From positions 434,001 through 498,000 of the forward strand of contig NZ_NWUC01000002.1 of assembly GCF_002750855.1 (NCBI RefSeq): 64,000 nucleotides of DNA, written 5' to 3'. This DNA is from Neopararhizobium haloflavum (GTDB taxonomy: Bacteria; Pseudomonadota; Alphaproteobacteria; Rhizobiales; Rhizobiaceae). The notes beneath the pieces are model-generated. The model was given only the letters and a program-made list of their open reading frames with translations. It had not been told where the DNA came from and ran no database searches. The position numbers were made by a program, and so were the translations under genes. This document shows positions 26,741-37,002 of this stretch, in pieces. Position 1 is the first letter of the stretch. Every line of letters starts with the position of its first letter.

Positions 26741-28927
26741 ATGATGTCCACGACCCTCCGGCGCGCAATGATCTCGGTTTCAGCGCTGGCGCTGACCACA
26801 GGCGCAGCACATGCCGATTTCACCCTCGACATCCTGCACATCAACGATCTGCATTCGCGTATCCAGGCAATCAACGCCTATGACTCGACATGCTCGCAGG
26901 AAGAGGCGGACGCAGGGGAATGCTTCGGCGGTGTCGCACGCGTGAAGACGATGATCGACGAACGCCGGGATGCGCTGACGGGAGAAGATGCGAACCTCCT
27001 CGTTCTCGATGCCGGCGACCAGTTCCAGGGCTCCCTGTTCTACACCACGTATAAGGGTGACGCCGAGGCCGAGTTCATGAACGCCATCGGTTTCGACGCC
27101 ATGGCGCTGGGCAACCACGAATTCGACGACGGCCCTGAGGGTCTCGACAATTTCCTTCAGCAGGTGGAAGTCCCGGTGATATCCGGCAACACCATGGCGG
27201 CTGAAGGTTCGCTGCTCGACGGCAAGTACGAGCCCTATCTGATCAAGGAATTCGGAGAAGAGCGTGTCGGCATCCTTTCCGTCCTTGCGACCGACACCGA
27301 CGAGACCTCATCGCCGGGAGACGACATCACCTTCGAAGACGAGATCGAATATCTCACGGGTGCGGTCGAGGAACTGGAAGCGGAGGGCATCAACAAGATC
27401 GTCCTGCTCTCACACGTCGGCTACGTCCGCGATCAGGAGATTGCCGCGGCGGTCGACGGAATCGACGTGATCGTCGGCGGGCACTCGCACACGCTGCTCT
27501 CGAATTCGGAAGAAGGCGCTGCCGGCCCCTACCCTACTCTGGTCGCCAACCCATCGGGCACTGAGGTCCCGATCGTTCAGGCTTATGCCTATTCGAAATA
27601 TGTCGGCGAGCTGCGTGTCGAGTTCGACGACGATGGCGTCGTGACGTCGGCGACCGGCGATCCTCATCTGCTCGACAACAGCGTCGAGCCGGATGAAGAA
27701 GTCGCGGCCCGTGTCGAAGAGCTTGCCGGACCGATCGAAGACCTGATGCAGGAACGCGTGTCGGACGCGACCGGTCCCATCGACGGCTCGCGCGAGACAT
27801 GCCGGGCGCAGGAATGCGAGATGGGCAACCTTGTCGCCGACGCGATGCTCTGGAAGACCGAGGACCAGGGCGTCGATATCGTCATCCAGAACGGCGGCGG
27901 ACTGCGTGCCTCGATCGATGGCGGCGAGATCACCATGGGCGACGTCTTCGGCGTGCTGCCGTTCCAGAACACGCTGGCGACATTCGAACTCACCGGCGCC
28001 AATGTCGTCGAAGCGCTCGAGAATGGCCTCAGCCAGTATGAGGAACAGGCGGGACGCTTCGCGCAAGTCGCCGGGATGCGCTACACCTTCGATGCCACTC
28101 AGCCTGCCGGCGAGCGTGTCGTGTCCGTCGAGGTGGCCGACGGCGATGGCGGATTTGCGCCGATCGATCCGGAGGCGACATACGGCGTCGCGACCAACAA
28201 CTATATGCGCACCGGCGGAGACGGCTATGCCATCTTCGAGAGCGAGGGCATGGATGCCTATGATTATGGGCCGGGTCTCGAGCAGGTCGTGGCCGACTAT
28301 CTGCGCGAGAACGAGCCTTATGAGCCTTATCTCGACGGCCGTATCATCGATGCGAACGCCGAGGGCGGGAGCGATGCGGCCGCCCCCGCCGCGGAGGAAA
28401 TGCCGGCGGAAGAGCCTGCGGACACGGCCGACACGCCAGCGGCCGAAGACATGAGCGATGAGCCGGCAGCCGCCCCGGTCGAGGAGGACATGGCGGAAGA
28501 ACCGGCCATGTCCGGGGACGACGAAACGGCAGGCGAAACGACCGAACCCGCACCGGCTGACGGCGCGGGCACAGAAACCGAAGCGCCGGCAGCCGAGGAA
28601 CCCGCCTCCGCCATGCCACCGCAACAGCCCGCCATGAGCGACGAGACGGGAGACGCTTCGGAACCAGCCGACGACAGCACCATGAGCGACGATGCGGCCA
28701 GCGAGGAAGGCGCCGTTGCCGATCCGATCGAGCCAGCGCCGATGGAAGAACCCATGGAGGCGAGCGGCGAACAGACGCACACGGTCGTCCGCGGCGACAC
28801 GCTTTGGGACCTGGCGGAAGAGTTCTATGGCGACCCCGAAATGTGGAGGATGATCGCCGAAGCCAATCCGGACTATGCCGACGGCATGCTGGAAATCGGC
28901 GCGGAACTGATGATCCCCGCAAAGTAG
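26741..28927 (+). CDS. 5'-nucleotidase/metallophosphatase fused to a LysM domain
   Basis: A 728-residue exported protein. A signal peptide ends near AAHA (residue about 25). The metallophosphatase domain shows ILHINDLHSR, LGNHEFDDG and GGHSHTLLS, and the substrate-binding 5'-nucleotidase C domain has NGGGLRASIDGGEITMGD. A strongly acidic Ala/Pro/Glu/Asp linker of about 130 residues (about 545-675) leads to a C-terminal LysM (HTVVRGDTLWDLAEEFYGD ... IGAELMIP) that should bind peptidoglycan. It probably dephosphorylates nucleotides or related substrates in the periplasm. A perfect 15-bp terminator stem follows. Confidence 0.9.
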   Translation: MMSTTLRRAMISVSALALTTGAAHADFTLDILHINDLHSRIQAINAYDSTCSQEEADAGECFGGVARVKTMIDERRDALTGEDANLLVLDAGDQFQGSLFYTTYKGDAEAEFMNAIGFDAMALGNHEFDDGPEGLDNFLQQVEVPVISGNTMAAEGSLLDGKYEPYLIKEFGEERVGILSVLATDTDETSSPGDDITFEDEIEYLTGAVEELEAEGINKIVLLSHVGYVRDQEIAAAVDGIDVIVGGHSHTLLSNSEEGAAGPYPTLVANPSGTEVPIVQAYAYSKYVGELRVEFDDDGVVTSATGDPHLLDNSVEPDEEVAARVEELAGPIEDLMQERVSDATGPIDGSRETCRAQECEMGNLVADAMLWKTEDQGVDIVIQNGGGLRASIDGGEITMGDVFGVLPFQNTLATFELTGANVVEALENGLSQYEEQAGRFAQVAGMRYTFDATQPAGERVVSVEVADGDGGFAPIDPEATYGVATNNYMRTGGDGYAIFESEGMDAYDYGPGLEQVVADYLRENEPYEPYLDGRIIDANAEGGSDAAAPAAEEMPAEEPADTADTPAAEDMSDEPAAAPVEEDMAEEPAMSGDDETAGETTEPAPADGAGTETEAPAAEEPASAMPPQQPAMSDETGDASEPADDSTMSDDAASEEGAVADPIEPAPMEEPMEASGEQTHTVVRGDTLWDLAEEFYGDPEMWRMIAEANPDYADGMLEIGAELMIPAK

Positions 28928-28946
28928 CGGCGACACTTCGCCTTAC

Positions 28947-28989
28947 CGCAAGGGGCCCGGAGCGTCAGCGTTCCGGGCCCCTTGCGTTT
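28947..28989 (+). terminator. terminator of the nucleotidase gene
   Basis: Perfect 15-bp stem (28947-28961 with 28972-28986), ten-base loop, followed by TTT. Confidence 0.85.
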
Positions 28990-29136
28990 GGGCAATGCCA
29001 TGCGACAAATTGGAATGATTGAAAAGAAGCTCGCCTGTCTTATTTCTCAGGCCACTCAATAAAGGCTCTGCGAAGCAATCATGACGCATTATCGAGGCGA
29101 TTGCCGAGCCGTAATCGAGAGGGGTCGTCCTGGCGC

Positions 29137-30201
29137 ATGAACGAGCACGTCACACCTACACCGGAGACGACGAAACCGATCGGCGATCTGCCGGCGGACC
29201 ATCCCCCCGTCGCGGCGCAAAAGGTCGGTGTACTGCTGGTCAATCTCGGCACGCCGGACGGCACGGACCCGGTTTCTATGCGCCGTTATCTCAAGGAGTT
29301 TCTGACCGATAGCCGGGTGATCGAGTGGCCCAAGGCAGTCTGGTATCCGATTCTGTTCGGCATCGTGCTGAACAAGCGGCCAAAGCGTGTCGGCCTGGCA
29401 TACGAACAGATCTGGAATCACGACCTTAACGAGAGCTACCTGCGGACCTATACGCGCAGCCAGTCCGATCTGCTGGCCGGCGCTCTGCGCCAGCACGCGC
29501 AGGTCAAGGTGGATTGGGCGATGCGTTATGGACAACCGTCCATTCCGACAAAGATCGAAGCCTTGAAGTCGGCAGGGTGTGAGCGAATCCTCATTTTCCC
29601 GCTCTATCCGCAGTATTCCGCGACCACGACGGCAACGGTGAACGACAAGGCATTCGAGACGCTGATGAAGATGCGCTGGCAGCCGGCGCTGAGAACGGTG
29701 CCGCCGTATCACGACGAACCCGTTTATATAGAGGCGCTGGCCAGTTCGATCGAGCGGCACCTTTCGACCCTCGATTGGGAACCGGAGGTGGTGCTGACAT
29801 CGTTTCACGGAATTCCACAATCGTACTTCAAGAAGGGCGACCCCTATCACTGCCACTGCCTGAAGACGGCGCGGCTGCTGCGCGAGCGCCTCGGCTATTC
29901 GAAGGACAAGCTCGTCGCCACCTTCCAGTCGCGCTTCGGGCCGGAGGAGTGGTTGCAACCCTACACCGACAAGACTGTCGAGAAGCTCGCCAGGGAAGGC
30001 GTGAAGCGCATAGCGGTCCTCAACCCGGGCTTCGTTTCAGACTGCCTGGAAACACTGGAGGAGATCGACGGCGAAGCGCGCGAAATCTTCACCGAGCATG
30101 GCGGCGAGTATTTTACCCATATTCCCTGCCTCAACGATTCCGCTGAAGGCATGAGCGTGATCGAAGCGATGGTGCGCCGTGAACTTCAAGGCTGGGTTTG
30201 A
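29137..30201 (+). CDS. hemH: ferrochelatase
   Basis: A 354-residue enzyme inserting Fe(II) into protoporphyrin IX, the last step of heme synthesis. The N-terminal GVLLVNLGTPDG, the middle ILIFPLYPQYSATTTAT and the SFHGIPQSYFKKGDPYHCHCLKTARLL segment with the catalytic histidine are all present. The ATG at 29137 was preferred to an in-frame TTG 36 bases earlier. The following small membrane gene begins within or just after its stop codon. No Irr-type iron box was recognised upstream. Confidence 0.95.
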   Translation: MNEHVTPTPETTKPIGDLPADHPPVAAQKVGVLLVNLGTPDGTDPVSMRRYLKEFLTDSRVIEWPKAVWYPILFGIVLNKRPKRVGLAYEQIWNHDLNESYLRTYTRSQSDLLAGALRQHAQVKVDWAMRYGQPSIPTKIEALKSAGCERILIFPLYPQYSATTTATVNDKAFETLMKMRWQPALRTVPPYHDEPVYIEALASSIERHLSTLDWEPEVVLTSFHGIPQSYFKKGDPYHCHCLKTARLLRERLGYSKDKLVATFQSRFGPEEWLQPYTDKTVEKLAREGVKRIAVLNPGFVSDCLETLEEIDGEAREIFTEHGGEYFTHIPCLNDSAEGMSVIEAMVRRELQGWV

Positions 30202-30224
30202 GGCGCTTGAGCGACATCGCCGCG

Positions 30225-30482
30225 ATGGCTCTTGATGAGATCGGGCCGTGGATATGGTGGGTTGGCGCGCTCGGCGCATTCGCGGTCGAGATCGTGACCG
30301 CACGGGGCATTGCTTTTCGCATCGCTGTCGCGCTGCTACTGGCTGGCGCGCCGGCGCTTCTTCATGTCGGTGAAGGATACCCCGCCGCCTCGATTGGCAT
30401 TTTCATCAGTTCGGCAGTCGGCATGCTGGCTGTCCAGCGGTTTGCCGGATGGGGAGTTCAGGGCCGTTCGGGCGATCGCTGA
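30225..30482 (+). CDS. small membrane protein, NfeD-like in appearance
   Basis: About 85 residues with two to three hydrophobic segments (WIWWVGALGAFAVEIV, FRIAVALLLAGAPALLHV, ASIGIFISSAVGMLAV). The arrangement resembles short NfeD-type proteins that accompany stomatin homologues, but no stomatin gene is adjacent, so this is only a resemblance. An alternative TTG start at 30198 overlaps the hemH stop. The gene converges with the isomerase gene. Function is unknown. Confidence 0.6.
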   Translation: MALDEIGPWIWWVGALGAFAVEIVTARGIAFRIAVALLLAGAPALLHVGEGYPAASIGIFISSAVGMLAVQRFAGWGVQGRSGDR

Positions 30483-30492
30483 TGCGCCTCGA

Positions 30493-31485
30493 TCACGCGG
30501 CACCGACCCGCAGCAAATCGTGGAAATGAATGATCCCGACCGGCAGTCCACGTTCATCCGTCACGATCAACGCACTGATATTGTGATCCTCCAACACCGC
30601 AAGCGCGCTGCTTGCCAGCGTGGAGGTTCTCACCGTCTTGGGATTGCGCGTCATCATGTCCTCGACGGTCAGCGCGGTCAGGTCACGGCCCAGATTGCGC
30701 GCCAGATCGCCGTCGGTAATGATGCCGGCCAGGGCGCCGCCCTCGCCGACGATCCCGACGCAGCCGAAGCGCTTTTCCGCAAGCCTTGCCACCGCTTCGG
30801 GGACACCGGTTCCCAGAGGCACCAGCGGCATGCGGTCGCCGGTGTGCATCAGTTCGCCAACATGCATCAACATGGCGCCGAGCTGACCGCCGGGATGAAA
30901 CACGCCGAAATCGTTTGCGGTGAAGCCGCGCGCTTCCAACAGCGCGATGGCCAGCGCGTCGCCGAGCGCCAATTGCATGAGGGTTGAGGTGGTCGGAGCC
31001 AATCCGTGCGGACAGGCCTCCTGCTCGCGTGGCAAGACCAGTGCGATATCGGCCTCGACGCCCAGCGCCGAGCCTGCGCCCGCCGTCAGGCCGACCAGCG
31101 GAATGCGAAATCGCTTGGCATAGGCGATGATGCCTTTCAACTCCGCGCTTTCGCCCGACCATGACATTGCGATGACCGCATCGTCGCGCGCGATCATGCC
31201 AAGATCACCATGATTGGCCTCGGCGGGATGGACGAAGAATGCCGGCGTTCCGGTCGAAGCCAGGGTCGCGGCGAGCTTCGAGCCGATATGGCCACTTTTT
31301 CCCACCCCCGTGACGATCACCCGCCCGGAAATCGCCGCGATGCAGGCGACAGCGCGCGCGAACGGTTCGGCGAGGTCGCTGGCGAGCGCCCGCTCAAGTG
31401 CCTCCAGCCCTGCCCGTTCGATCGACAGGGTGCGTCTGGCCGATGCGGGTGCGTCAGACTCGTCGGGAGCGCTCTCATTCTTCAT
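30493..31485 (-). CDS. KpsF/GutQ-type D-arabinose-5-phosphate isomerase
   Basis: A 330-residue enzyme interconverting ribulose-5-phosphate and arabinose-5-phosphate, the entry to Kdo and lipopolysaccharide or capsule synthesis. An SIS domain (about residues 35-175; GVGKSGHIGSKLAATLASTGTPAFFVHPAEANHGDLG) precedes two CBS motifs (about residues 200-330). The active-site ANHGDLGM is intact. It is divergent from an outer-membrane barrel gene, and galU follows downstream, consistent with an envelope-sugar neighbourhood. Confidence 0.92.
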   Translation of the reverse strand: MKNESAPDESDAPASARRTLSIERAGLEALERALASDLAEPFARAVACIAAISGRVIVTGVGKSGHIGSKLAATLASTGTPAFFVHPAEANHGDLGMIARDDAVIAMSWSGESAELKGIIAYAKRFRIPLVGLTAGAGSALGVEADIALVLPREQEACPHGLAPTTSTLMQLALGDALAIALLEARGFTANDFGVFHPGGQLGAMLMHVGELMHTGDRMPLVPLGTGVPEAVARLAEKRFGCVGIVGEGGALAGIITDGDLARNLGRDLTALTVEDMMTRNPKTVRTSTLASSALAVLEDHNISALIVTDERGLPVGIIHFHDLLRVGAA

Positions 31486-31616
31486 GCCGCATCGGTTAGC
31501 TGCTTTCCCCGGCGCTGTCCACGGTCGTCAGGATGGGAAAGAAACCATTAACCATAGCGCTTTACCTTTCGGAAACCGACCGACTCGCCGGCGGGTATCA
31601 ATGCGCAAGGACGACG

Positions 31617-33017
31617 ATGGGCCTTTTCGATCGCAGATGTGAGCCGCGGCTTGCCGCCGCAACGCTCGCGGCGATCATGGCCATTGCGCCCGCCGCCGCG
31701 CAAAGCATCGAAGAACAACCATTGGCATTGACGGCGCCGACCGGTCCGGCTGCGAGTGTCCCACTCGAGCTGCCAGCTACGACCCCGATCGTCGAGGAAA
31801 CACCGAGCGCACCGATCGATACGCGCGCCAACCCTCGCACCGAACGGGTTGACGGAGCGCTGAGGCTCCGGTCTGCCGATGAGCGCGATGAAGATGAAGA
31901 CCTTGGCATTCGCGCGGGTCGCTTCATCATCCGGCCGACGCTCAGCCAGCGGATCGTCGGAGAGCGCAGCAGCAGCACGGGCGGCACCGAGGATCGCGTT
32001 TTTTCCGAGACGCAAGGCGATATCGAGATTCTGTCGGACTGGTCACGGCATGCGCTCACCGTACTGGGCAGCACCGTTCATGAGGAAAATCTGAGTGGAG
32101 ACGGTCAGACCGATCCCTCGACCGACATCAATGCGACGCTGCGGCTCGATCTCGCCGACGAGACCACCGCCACGTTGCGTGCGGGCTACAGCTTCTACCG
32201 CGAAGATGAAACCGATCCGAACGCGCTGGAAGGTGCGACCACTCAAGCCGGCGTCAACGCGTTCACGCTGGGTGGCGAAGTTGCGCGCGATCTCGGCATC
32301 ATCCGCGCCTCTCTGGATCTCAGTGGTGAGCGTACGATCTTTGACGATGTCAGGCTGTCGGACGGATCGTCCCTCGATCTTGGTGATCGGGACCAGACCA
32401 GCATATCGCTGACCGGGCGCGCGACCTACAATAGCGGTGCGGCACTGGCGCCGCTTGTCGAGGCCGAGTTGACCCGCAGCGAATATGACGAGCAGTTCGA
32501 CCGCAATGGCTTCGAACGCTCCGCCTGGTCCTATGGCCTGAGAACAGGGCTTGCCATCGATCTCGGCGAAAAATGGTCGGGCGAAATCGCCGCAGGGTAT
32601 GCGCTGCGCGATATCGACGATCCCCGCCTTGCCTCTGTCGATGCTCTCACGGTCGACGGATTGCTCAATTGGTCGCCGCACCGGGGAACGGATGTCGCTC
32701 TCGGTTTGATCACGGAAATCGAAAGCTCGACCACACCCGACCTGCCAGGATCGGTCGCCTATCGCGTCTATTCCAGCATCACGCACGCCATTCGCAGCGA
32801 TATCGTTGCGCGTCTGGGTGGAGGCGCCACGCTCCGGCTTTACGACGGTTCGACTTTCGGCGACGAGACGATCTACGACGCCTCTGTCGGGCTGACATGG
32901 CGCCTCAACCGTTATCTCGACCTGCTGGCCGATGTCGGATACGAACGCACCACGCGGGACGGCGAGGACGACTTCGACACGACTTATGTCGGGATGGGCG
33001 TATCGCTGCGTCGCTAG
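31617..33017 (+). CDS. outer-membrane beta-barrel protein (BBP2-like)
   Basis: About 466 residues. A signal peptide (ATLAAIMAIAPAAAQ) precedes a disordered stretch (about residues 30-100) and then a large barrel domain with alternating, aromatic-terminated strands (for example LRAGYSFYRED, GEIAAGYALRDI, LLADVGYERTT). The C-terminal DTTYVGMGVSLRR matches the final barrel strand. Overall it resembles the putative beta-barrel porin 2 group, but no substrate is evident. The start at 31617 places the signal peptide correctly; an in-frame ATG at 31533 adds 28 unsupported residues. Confidence 0.78.
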   Translation: MGLFDRRCEPRLAAATLAAIMAIAPAAAQSIEEQPLALTAPTGPAASVPLELPATTPIVEETPSAPIDTRANPRTERVDGALRLRSADERDEDEDLGIRAGRFIIRPTLSQRIVGERSSSTGGTEDRVFSETQGDIEILSDWSRHALTVLGSTVHEENLSGDGQTDPSTDINATLRLDLADETTATLRAGYSFYREDETDPNALEGATTQAGVNAFTLGGEVARDLGIIRASLDLSGERTIFDDVRLSDGSSLDLGDRDQTSISLTGRATYNSGAALAPLVEAELTRSEYDEQFDRNGFERSAWSYGLRTGLAIDLGEKWSGEIAAGYALRDIDDPRLASVDALTVDGLLNWSPHRGTDVALGLITEIESSTTPDLPGSVAYRVYSSITHAIRSDIVARLGGGATLRLYDGSTFGDETIYDASVGLTWRLNRYLDLLADVGYERTTRDGEDDFDTTYVGMGVSLRR

Positions 33018-33022
33018 CGGCG

Positions 33023-33904
33023 TCAGGCCTTCAGCATGGCGCGCAGATCGTCCTCGATCAGGCCCCGCAGATCATCGCGGGCCATGGCGAAAGCGATGTT
33101 GGCCTTGATGAAACCATCCTTGGAGCCGCAATCGTAGGTGTCACCGCGGAACTTGTATCCGGCAAAGGACGACCTGTCGGCGAGCTTCAACATGCCATCG
33201 GTCAGCTGAATCTCGTTGCCGGCTCCACGTTCCTGGGTTTCGAGGATCGAGAATATTTCCGGCTGCAGGATATAGCGGCCGTTGATGAACCAGTTCGACG
33301 GCGCGGTGCCCTTCTTCGGCTTCTCCACCATCTCGGTGATGCGAAAGCCGTCTCCTATGCTGTCGCCGATGCCGACAATCCCGTATTTGTGGGCGAGTTC
33401 GGGGTCGCATTCCTCGACCGACACGATATTGCCGCCGGCCGTTGCATAAAGGTCCATCATGCCCGAAAGACAGCCCTTCTGGTCATTCATCAACATGTCC
33501 GGCAGAAGCAGGGCGAACGGTTCGTCACCAACAATGTCGCGGGCGCACCAGACCGCGTGACCAAGGCCCAATGGCTCCTGCTGACGGGTGAAGCTCGTCG
33601 TCCCCGCCCGCGGCAGCATTGACTGGACGAGGTCGAACTCCGCTTTTTTCCCGCGGGATTTCAGCGTTTCGTTCAACTCGAACTGAATATCGAAGTGATC
33701 CTCGATGACGCCCTTGTTTCGTCCGGTGACGAAAATGAAGTGCTCTATTCCGGCGGCCGCGGCCTCCTCGACCACATACTGAATGACGGGCTTGTCGACG
33801 ATGGTCAGCATTTCCTTGGGCACGGCCTTCGTCGCCGGCAAGAACCGGGTTCCGAGTCCCGCCACCGGGAATACCGCTTTCCTGACGCGCCGCTTGTTGT
33901 CCAT
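33023..33904 (-). CDS. galU: UTP-glucose-1-phosphate uridylyltransferase
   Basis: A 293-residue enzyme making UDP-glucose from UTP and glucose-1-phosphate for surface polysaccharides. The nucleotide-binding [23 protein letters not shown] is at residues 10-33, and [30 protein letters not shown] and [18 protein letters not shown] identify GalU. The gene converges with the barrel gene (six bases apart) and is divergent from the transglycosylase. Confidence 0.96.
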   Translation of the reverse strand: MDNKRRVRKAVFPVAGLGTRFLPATKAVPKEMLTIVDKPVIQYVVEEAAAAGIEHFIFVTGRNKGVIEDHFDIQFELNETLKSRGKKAEFDLVQSMLPRAGTTSFTRQQEPLGLGHAVWCARDIVGDEPFALLLPDMLMNDQKGCLSGMMDLYATAGGNIVSVEECDPELAHKYGIVGIGDSIGDGFRITEMVEKPKKGTAPSNWFINGRYILQPEIFSILETQERGAGNEIQLTDGMLKLADRSSFAGYKFRGDTYDCGSKDGFIKANIAFAMARDDLRGLIEDDLRAMLKA

Positions 33905-34206
33905 CCTGATTCTACCCTTTCAATCCTGCCGCGATGTCACCAATCCCCACGCCTTCATGCAACGTGCACCACTTGCGCGTTGGACGCAAAATTTCAAAAA
34001 GAGTGTTCCCCGTCATATGGTAAAGACTTTGTTGAGGTGCGCTCACTATCATCGGTTCTCAGTAGGCGGACCACTCGACATAGCGGCGCAAATCATGTCG
34101 CGTAGCAAACGGTGATTGGTCTGATTGGTTCCGGGGCTCCGAGAGCCCTGACAGCATATTCAACGGCGCCACATGGCGCCTTGCGAAACGGCAGGAGGCA
34201 GACACG
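33905..34206. other. 302-base gap between galU and the transglycosylase gene
   Basis: Divergent promoter region. I see no protein gene, only a GGGCTC/GAGCCC hairpin (about 34132-34150) and a GGCGCC repeat pair shortly before the plus-strand gene. No confident promoter could be placed. Confidence 0.6.
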
Positions 34207-35427
34207 ATGATGCGTTTTACTGTCACCCGGAGGGCCGGGCGGCTCGCCGCGATCGCTGCAACGGCAGGGTTTCTCGCTGCCGGTCCGGCAAGCGCCGACG
34301 CGGGTTTCCAACAGTGGATCGCCGATTTCAGGAACGTAGCCGCCCAAGGCGGCGTCAGCGGCTCGGTCTATGACAACGCCTTCGAAGGCGTGACTATCCC
34401 CGATCCCGAGGTTCTGGAAAAAGCGCGTTACCAGCCGGAGTTCCGCTCGCAGGTCTGGGATTATCTCGATAGCCGCGTCAATCCGTTCACGGTCCGAAAG
34501 GGCCAGGAAATGGCACGGCGCCATGGCCGCGTTCTTGGCCAGATCGAGCGCCAATTCGGTATCGACCGATCGGTAATTCTGGCCATCTGGTCGATGGAGT
34601 CCAATTACGGCGAGGTCTTGGAAAAGCCGGATCGCCTGCATTACGTGCCGCAAGCGCTTGCCACTCTGGCCTATGGCGACAGCCGGCGGGCGAAATTTGC
34701 ACGCACGCAGCTCGTCGCCGCGCTGAAGATTCTGCAGAGCGGCGACATCCGGCGCGAGCAGCTGAGTGGTTCCTGGGCCGGAGCGATGGGCCATACCCAA
34801 TTCATTCCCACCAGCTACCAGGCCTATGCGGTCGACATGGACGGCAACGGTCGCCGCGACATCTGGACCTCTGTCCCCGACGCGCTGGCGACGGCGGCAA
34901 ATCTTCTGGCCAAGAACGGTTGGCAGACGGGCAAGACCTGGGGGTACGAAGCCGCGGCACCATCCGGCGGCGGGCGCTATGACGGGCAGACGAAAACCCT
35001 GGCGGAGTGGCAGCAACTCGGGTTCACCCGTCCTGACGGGCGCGGATTCCCGCGGCCTTCGGACAGGGCCGAACTCAAGATGCCGGCAGGGGCGAGCGGC
35101 CCAGCCTTTCTGATGCTGCGCAACTTCTTCATCATCAAGCGCTACAACAACTCCGATTCCTACGCGCTTGCGGTCGGGCTTCTGGCCGACCAGATCGCCG
35201 GATATGGCGCTATGACGCAACGCTGGCCTCGCCCGGCCGGCACGCTCAGCATGGAAGAGAAGTTCGAGTTGCAGACGCGATTGAAGCACCTCGGATATTA
35301 CGGCGGTGAGATCGACGGCAATCTCGGATCAGGCTCGCAAGCTGCCATCAAGCAGTTCCAGTCGCGTACCGGCATGGATGCCGATGGCGTTCCGTCGCAG
35401 AACGTTCTGGATCGCCTACGCCGCTAG
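34207..35427 (+). CDS. MltB-type lytic murein transglycosylase with peptidoglycan-binding domain
   Basis: A 406-residue periplasmic enzyme cleaving the glycan strand of peptidoglycan. Signal peptide (AAIAATAGFLAAGPASA), then an SLT_2 (MltB) domain with the catalytic glutamate in WSMESNYG (about residue 135) and AMGHTQFIPTSYQAYA, and a C-terminal peptidoglycan-binding domain (LQTRLKHLGYYGGEIDG ... GSQAAIKQFQSRTGM). The domain order and length fit the rhizobial family. A terminator hairpin lies 50 bases downstream. Confidence 0.94.
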   Translation: MMRFTVTRRAGRLAAIAATAGFLAAGPASADAGFQQWIADFRNVAAQGGVSGSVYDNAFEGVTIPDPEVLEKARYQPEFRSQVWDYLDSRVNPFTVRKGQEMARRHGRVLGQIERQFGIDRSVILAIWSMESNYGEVLEKPDRLHYVPQALATLAYGDSRRAKFARTQLVAALKILQSGDIRREQLSGSWAGAMGHTQFIPTSYQAYAVDMDGNGRRDIWTSVPDALATAANLLAKNGWQTGKTWGYEAAAPSGGGRYDGQTKTLAEWQQLGFTRPDGRGFPRPSDRAELKMPAGASGPAFLMLRNFFIIKRYNNSDSYALAVGLLADQIAGYGAMTQRWPRPAGTLSMEEKFELQTRLKHLGYYGGEIDGNLGSGSQAAIKQFQSRTGMDADGVPSQNVLDRLRR

Positions 35428-35476
35428 ATCGTTTCGTTTCTGTAGAAAAGCGGTCGTGACGCCGACGAGATGACCC

Positions 35477-35518
35477 GGCCTCCGGAGAAGACGGCATCGT
35501 CTTTCCGGAGGCCATTTC
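35477..35518 (+). terminator. terminator of the transglycosylase gene
   Basis: Ten-base stem (35477-35486 with 35504-35513) with a long internal loop, followed by ATTTCATT. Confidence 0.7.
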
Positions 35519-35592
35519 ATTCGATCCTGAATTCGCGATAGAGTGCGGCATGCGAGGGCTGATTGCCGCGCGGACGATCAGCGTGGAGACCA

Positions 35593-36957
35593 ATGCAGCG
35601 GCAACTGGACAACAATGAGCGCAATGAACCCCGGCACGCAGCGACACTGGCGCGCAGCGTGGTGCTTATTGCTGCCGCGCTCGTGGCGTTCGCCATCACG
35701 CCGCTCGTTCTGACGGCGGAGGCCCAGCAACGGGTTGAGCGTCGTTCCATCATCGACATGCTGTTCGGCCCACGTCAGCAGCCCAATTTTCCGCCGCCGC
35801 CACAACGGGCCCAGCCTCAACGCCAGCAGGCGCCGCAGTCCCGCCCGCGTCAACGCAGCAGTCAGCAGCCCTCCCGATCCGCGCCGCGCCGACAGCAAGC
35901 GAGTACACCCGCCGCTCCACCTGCAGTGGAAAAGAGCGAAGACGCCAGCACCATTCTCGTTGTCGGCGACTTCATGGCCTCCGGTCTGGCCGAAGGACTG
36001 GAGGCGACGTTCGCCGAAAACCCCGACATCGTCGTCGAGCGCGATACCAACGGCTCCTCGGGCCTGGTGCGCGATGATTTCTATGATTGGCACGCGGCGC
36101 TTCCCGGACTGATCGATGAGAGCGAGCCGGAAATCGTCGTCGTGATGCTTGGTTCGAACGACCGCCAGCAGATGCGGGTCGACGGACAGACAGCCGACGT
36201 CCGGTCCGAAGCCTGGAGCGGTGAGTATGCGCGCCGCGTCGAGGAGCTCGCGAAGATCGTGACGGATCGCGAGATTGGGCTCGTCTGGGTCGGTGCGCCC
36301 GCGTTTCAGTCTCCCCGCATGAGCGCGGATATTCTGGCGTTCAACGATATCTATCGCGAGCGGATCGATGCGGCCTCCGGCTCCTTCGTCGATATCTGGG
36401 ACGGGTTCGTGGATGAATCGGGCGCCTTCATCTTCACCGGTTCCGATGTGCAGGGGCAGCAGGTACGGCTACGCGGCTCGGACGGCATCAACATGACGGC
36501 TGCCGGCAAACAGAAACTCGCCTTCTATGCCGAAAAGCCGATCCGGCGGATCCTGGACGAACGCAATGGCGACGGCCAGGACACGCTTGCCGCTTTGCCG
36601 CGCGGCAGCGAGACGGCGCCGCCGCAAGCCGTGGTGCCGCAACTGGTGACCCGCACGCCGCCGATGCGCATTACCGATCCGGCATTCGACGGCGGCGAAC
36701 AGTTGCTTGGCGGAGACCGTGAACCTTACGATCCGGCTCTGAAATCACCGCGGGACGAACTTGTCGAGACGGGAACGGTCGCTCCGGCCCCGGTTGGCCG
36801 GGCGGATAATTTCCGCTGGCCGCCGAAACAATCGGAAACCGGCGACGCTGACGTCACAGGTGCGCCGTCGCCCGCGGGACAGAACGTCGGCGACACCGCA
36901 CCGTCCGGCGAGCGGGCCGCTGCACCGACGACAGCGCCCCCTGATCAATCCCTGTAG
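35593..36957 (+). CDS. secreted DUF459 protein, SGNH fold without catalytic serine
   Basis: About 454 residues. An N-terminal hydrophobic span (residues about 18-40) is followed by a basic Gln/Pro/Arg-rich region and the DUF459 (SGNH hydrolase-like) domain. The block I motif reads VGDFMASGL, where the usual nucleophile serine is Phe127; block III MLGSND is intact; block V reads SDGIN, with Asn300 where the catalytic histidine would stand. The Pro/Thr-rich C-terminus is disordered. It is probably envelope-associated and may be a binding or acyl-transfer-incompetent protein. It converges with gltD. Confidence 0.82.
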   Translation: MQRQLDNNERNEPRHAATLARSVVLIAAALVAFAITPLVLTAEAQQRVERRSIIDMLFGPRQQPNFPPPPQRAQPQRQQAPQSRPRQRSSQQPSRSAPRRQQASTPAAPPAVEKSEDASTILVVGDFMASGLAEGLEATFAENPDIVVERDTNGSSGLVRDDFYDWHAALPGLIDESEPEIVVVMLGSNDRQQMRVDGQTADVRSEAWSGEYARRVEELAKIVTDREIGLVWVGAPAFQSPRMSADILAFNDIYRERIDAASGSFVDIWDGFVDESGAFIFTGSDVQGQQVRLRGSDGINMTAAGKQKLAFYAEKPIRRILDERNGDGQDTLAALPRGSETAPPQAVVPQLVTRTPPMRITDPAFDGGEQLLGGDREPYDPALKSPRDELVETGTVAPAPVGRADNFRWPPKQSETGDADVTGAPSPAGQNVGDTAPSGERAAAPTTAPPDQSL

Positions 36958-37002
36958 CGTGCTTTTCGACCTTGCGGCTCGTGCGTCGGTCGGCGCTTGG
37001 GG

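Noticed and set aside
28991-29136. Irr/ICE-type iron box before hemH
   Set aside because: No TTTAGAA-N-TTCTAAA-like inverted repeat was found.
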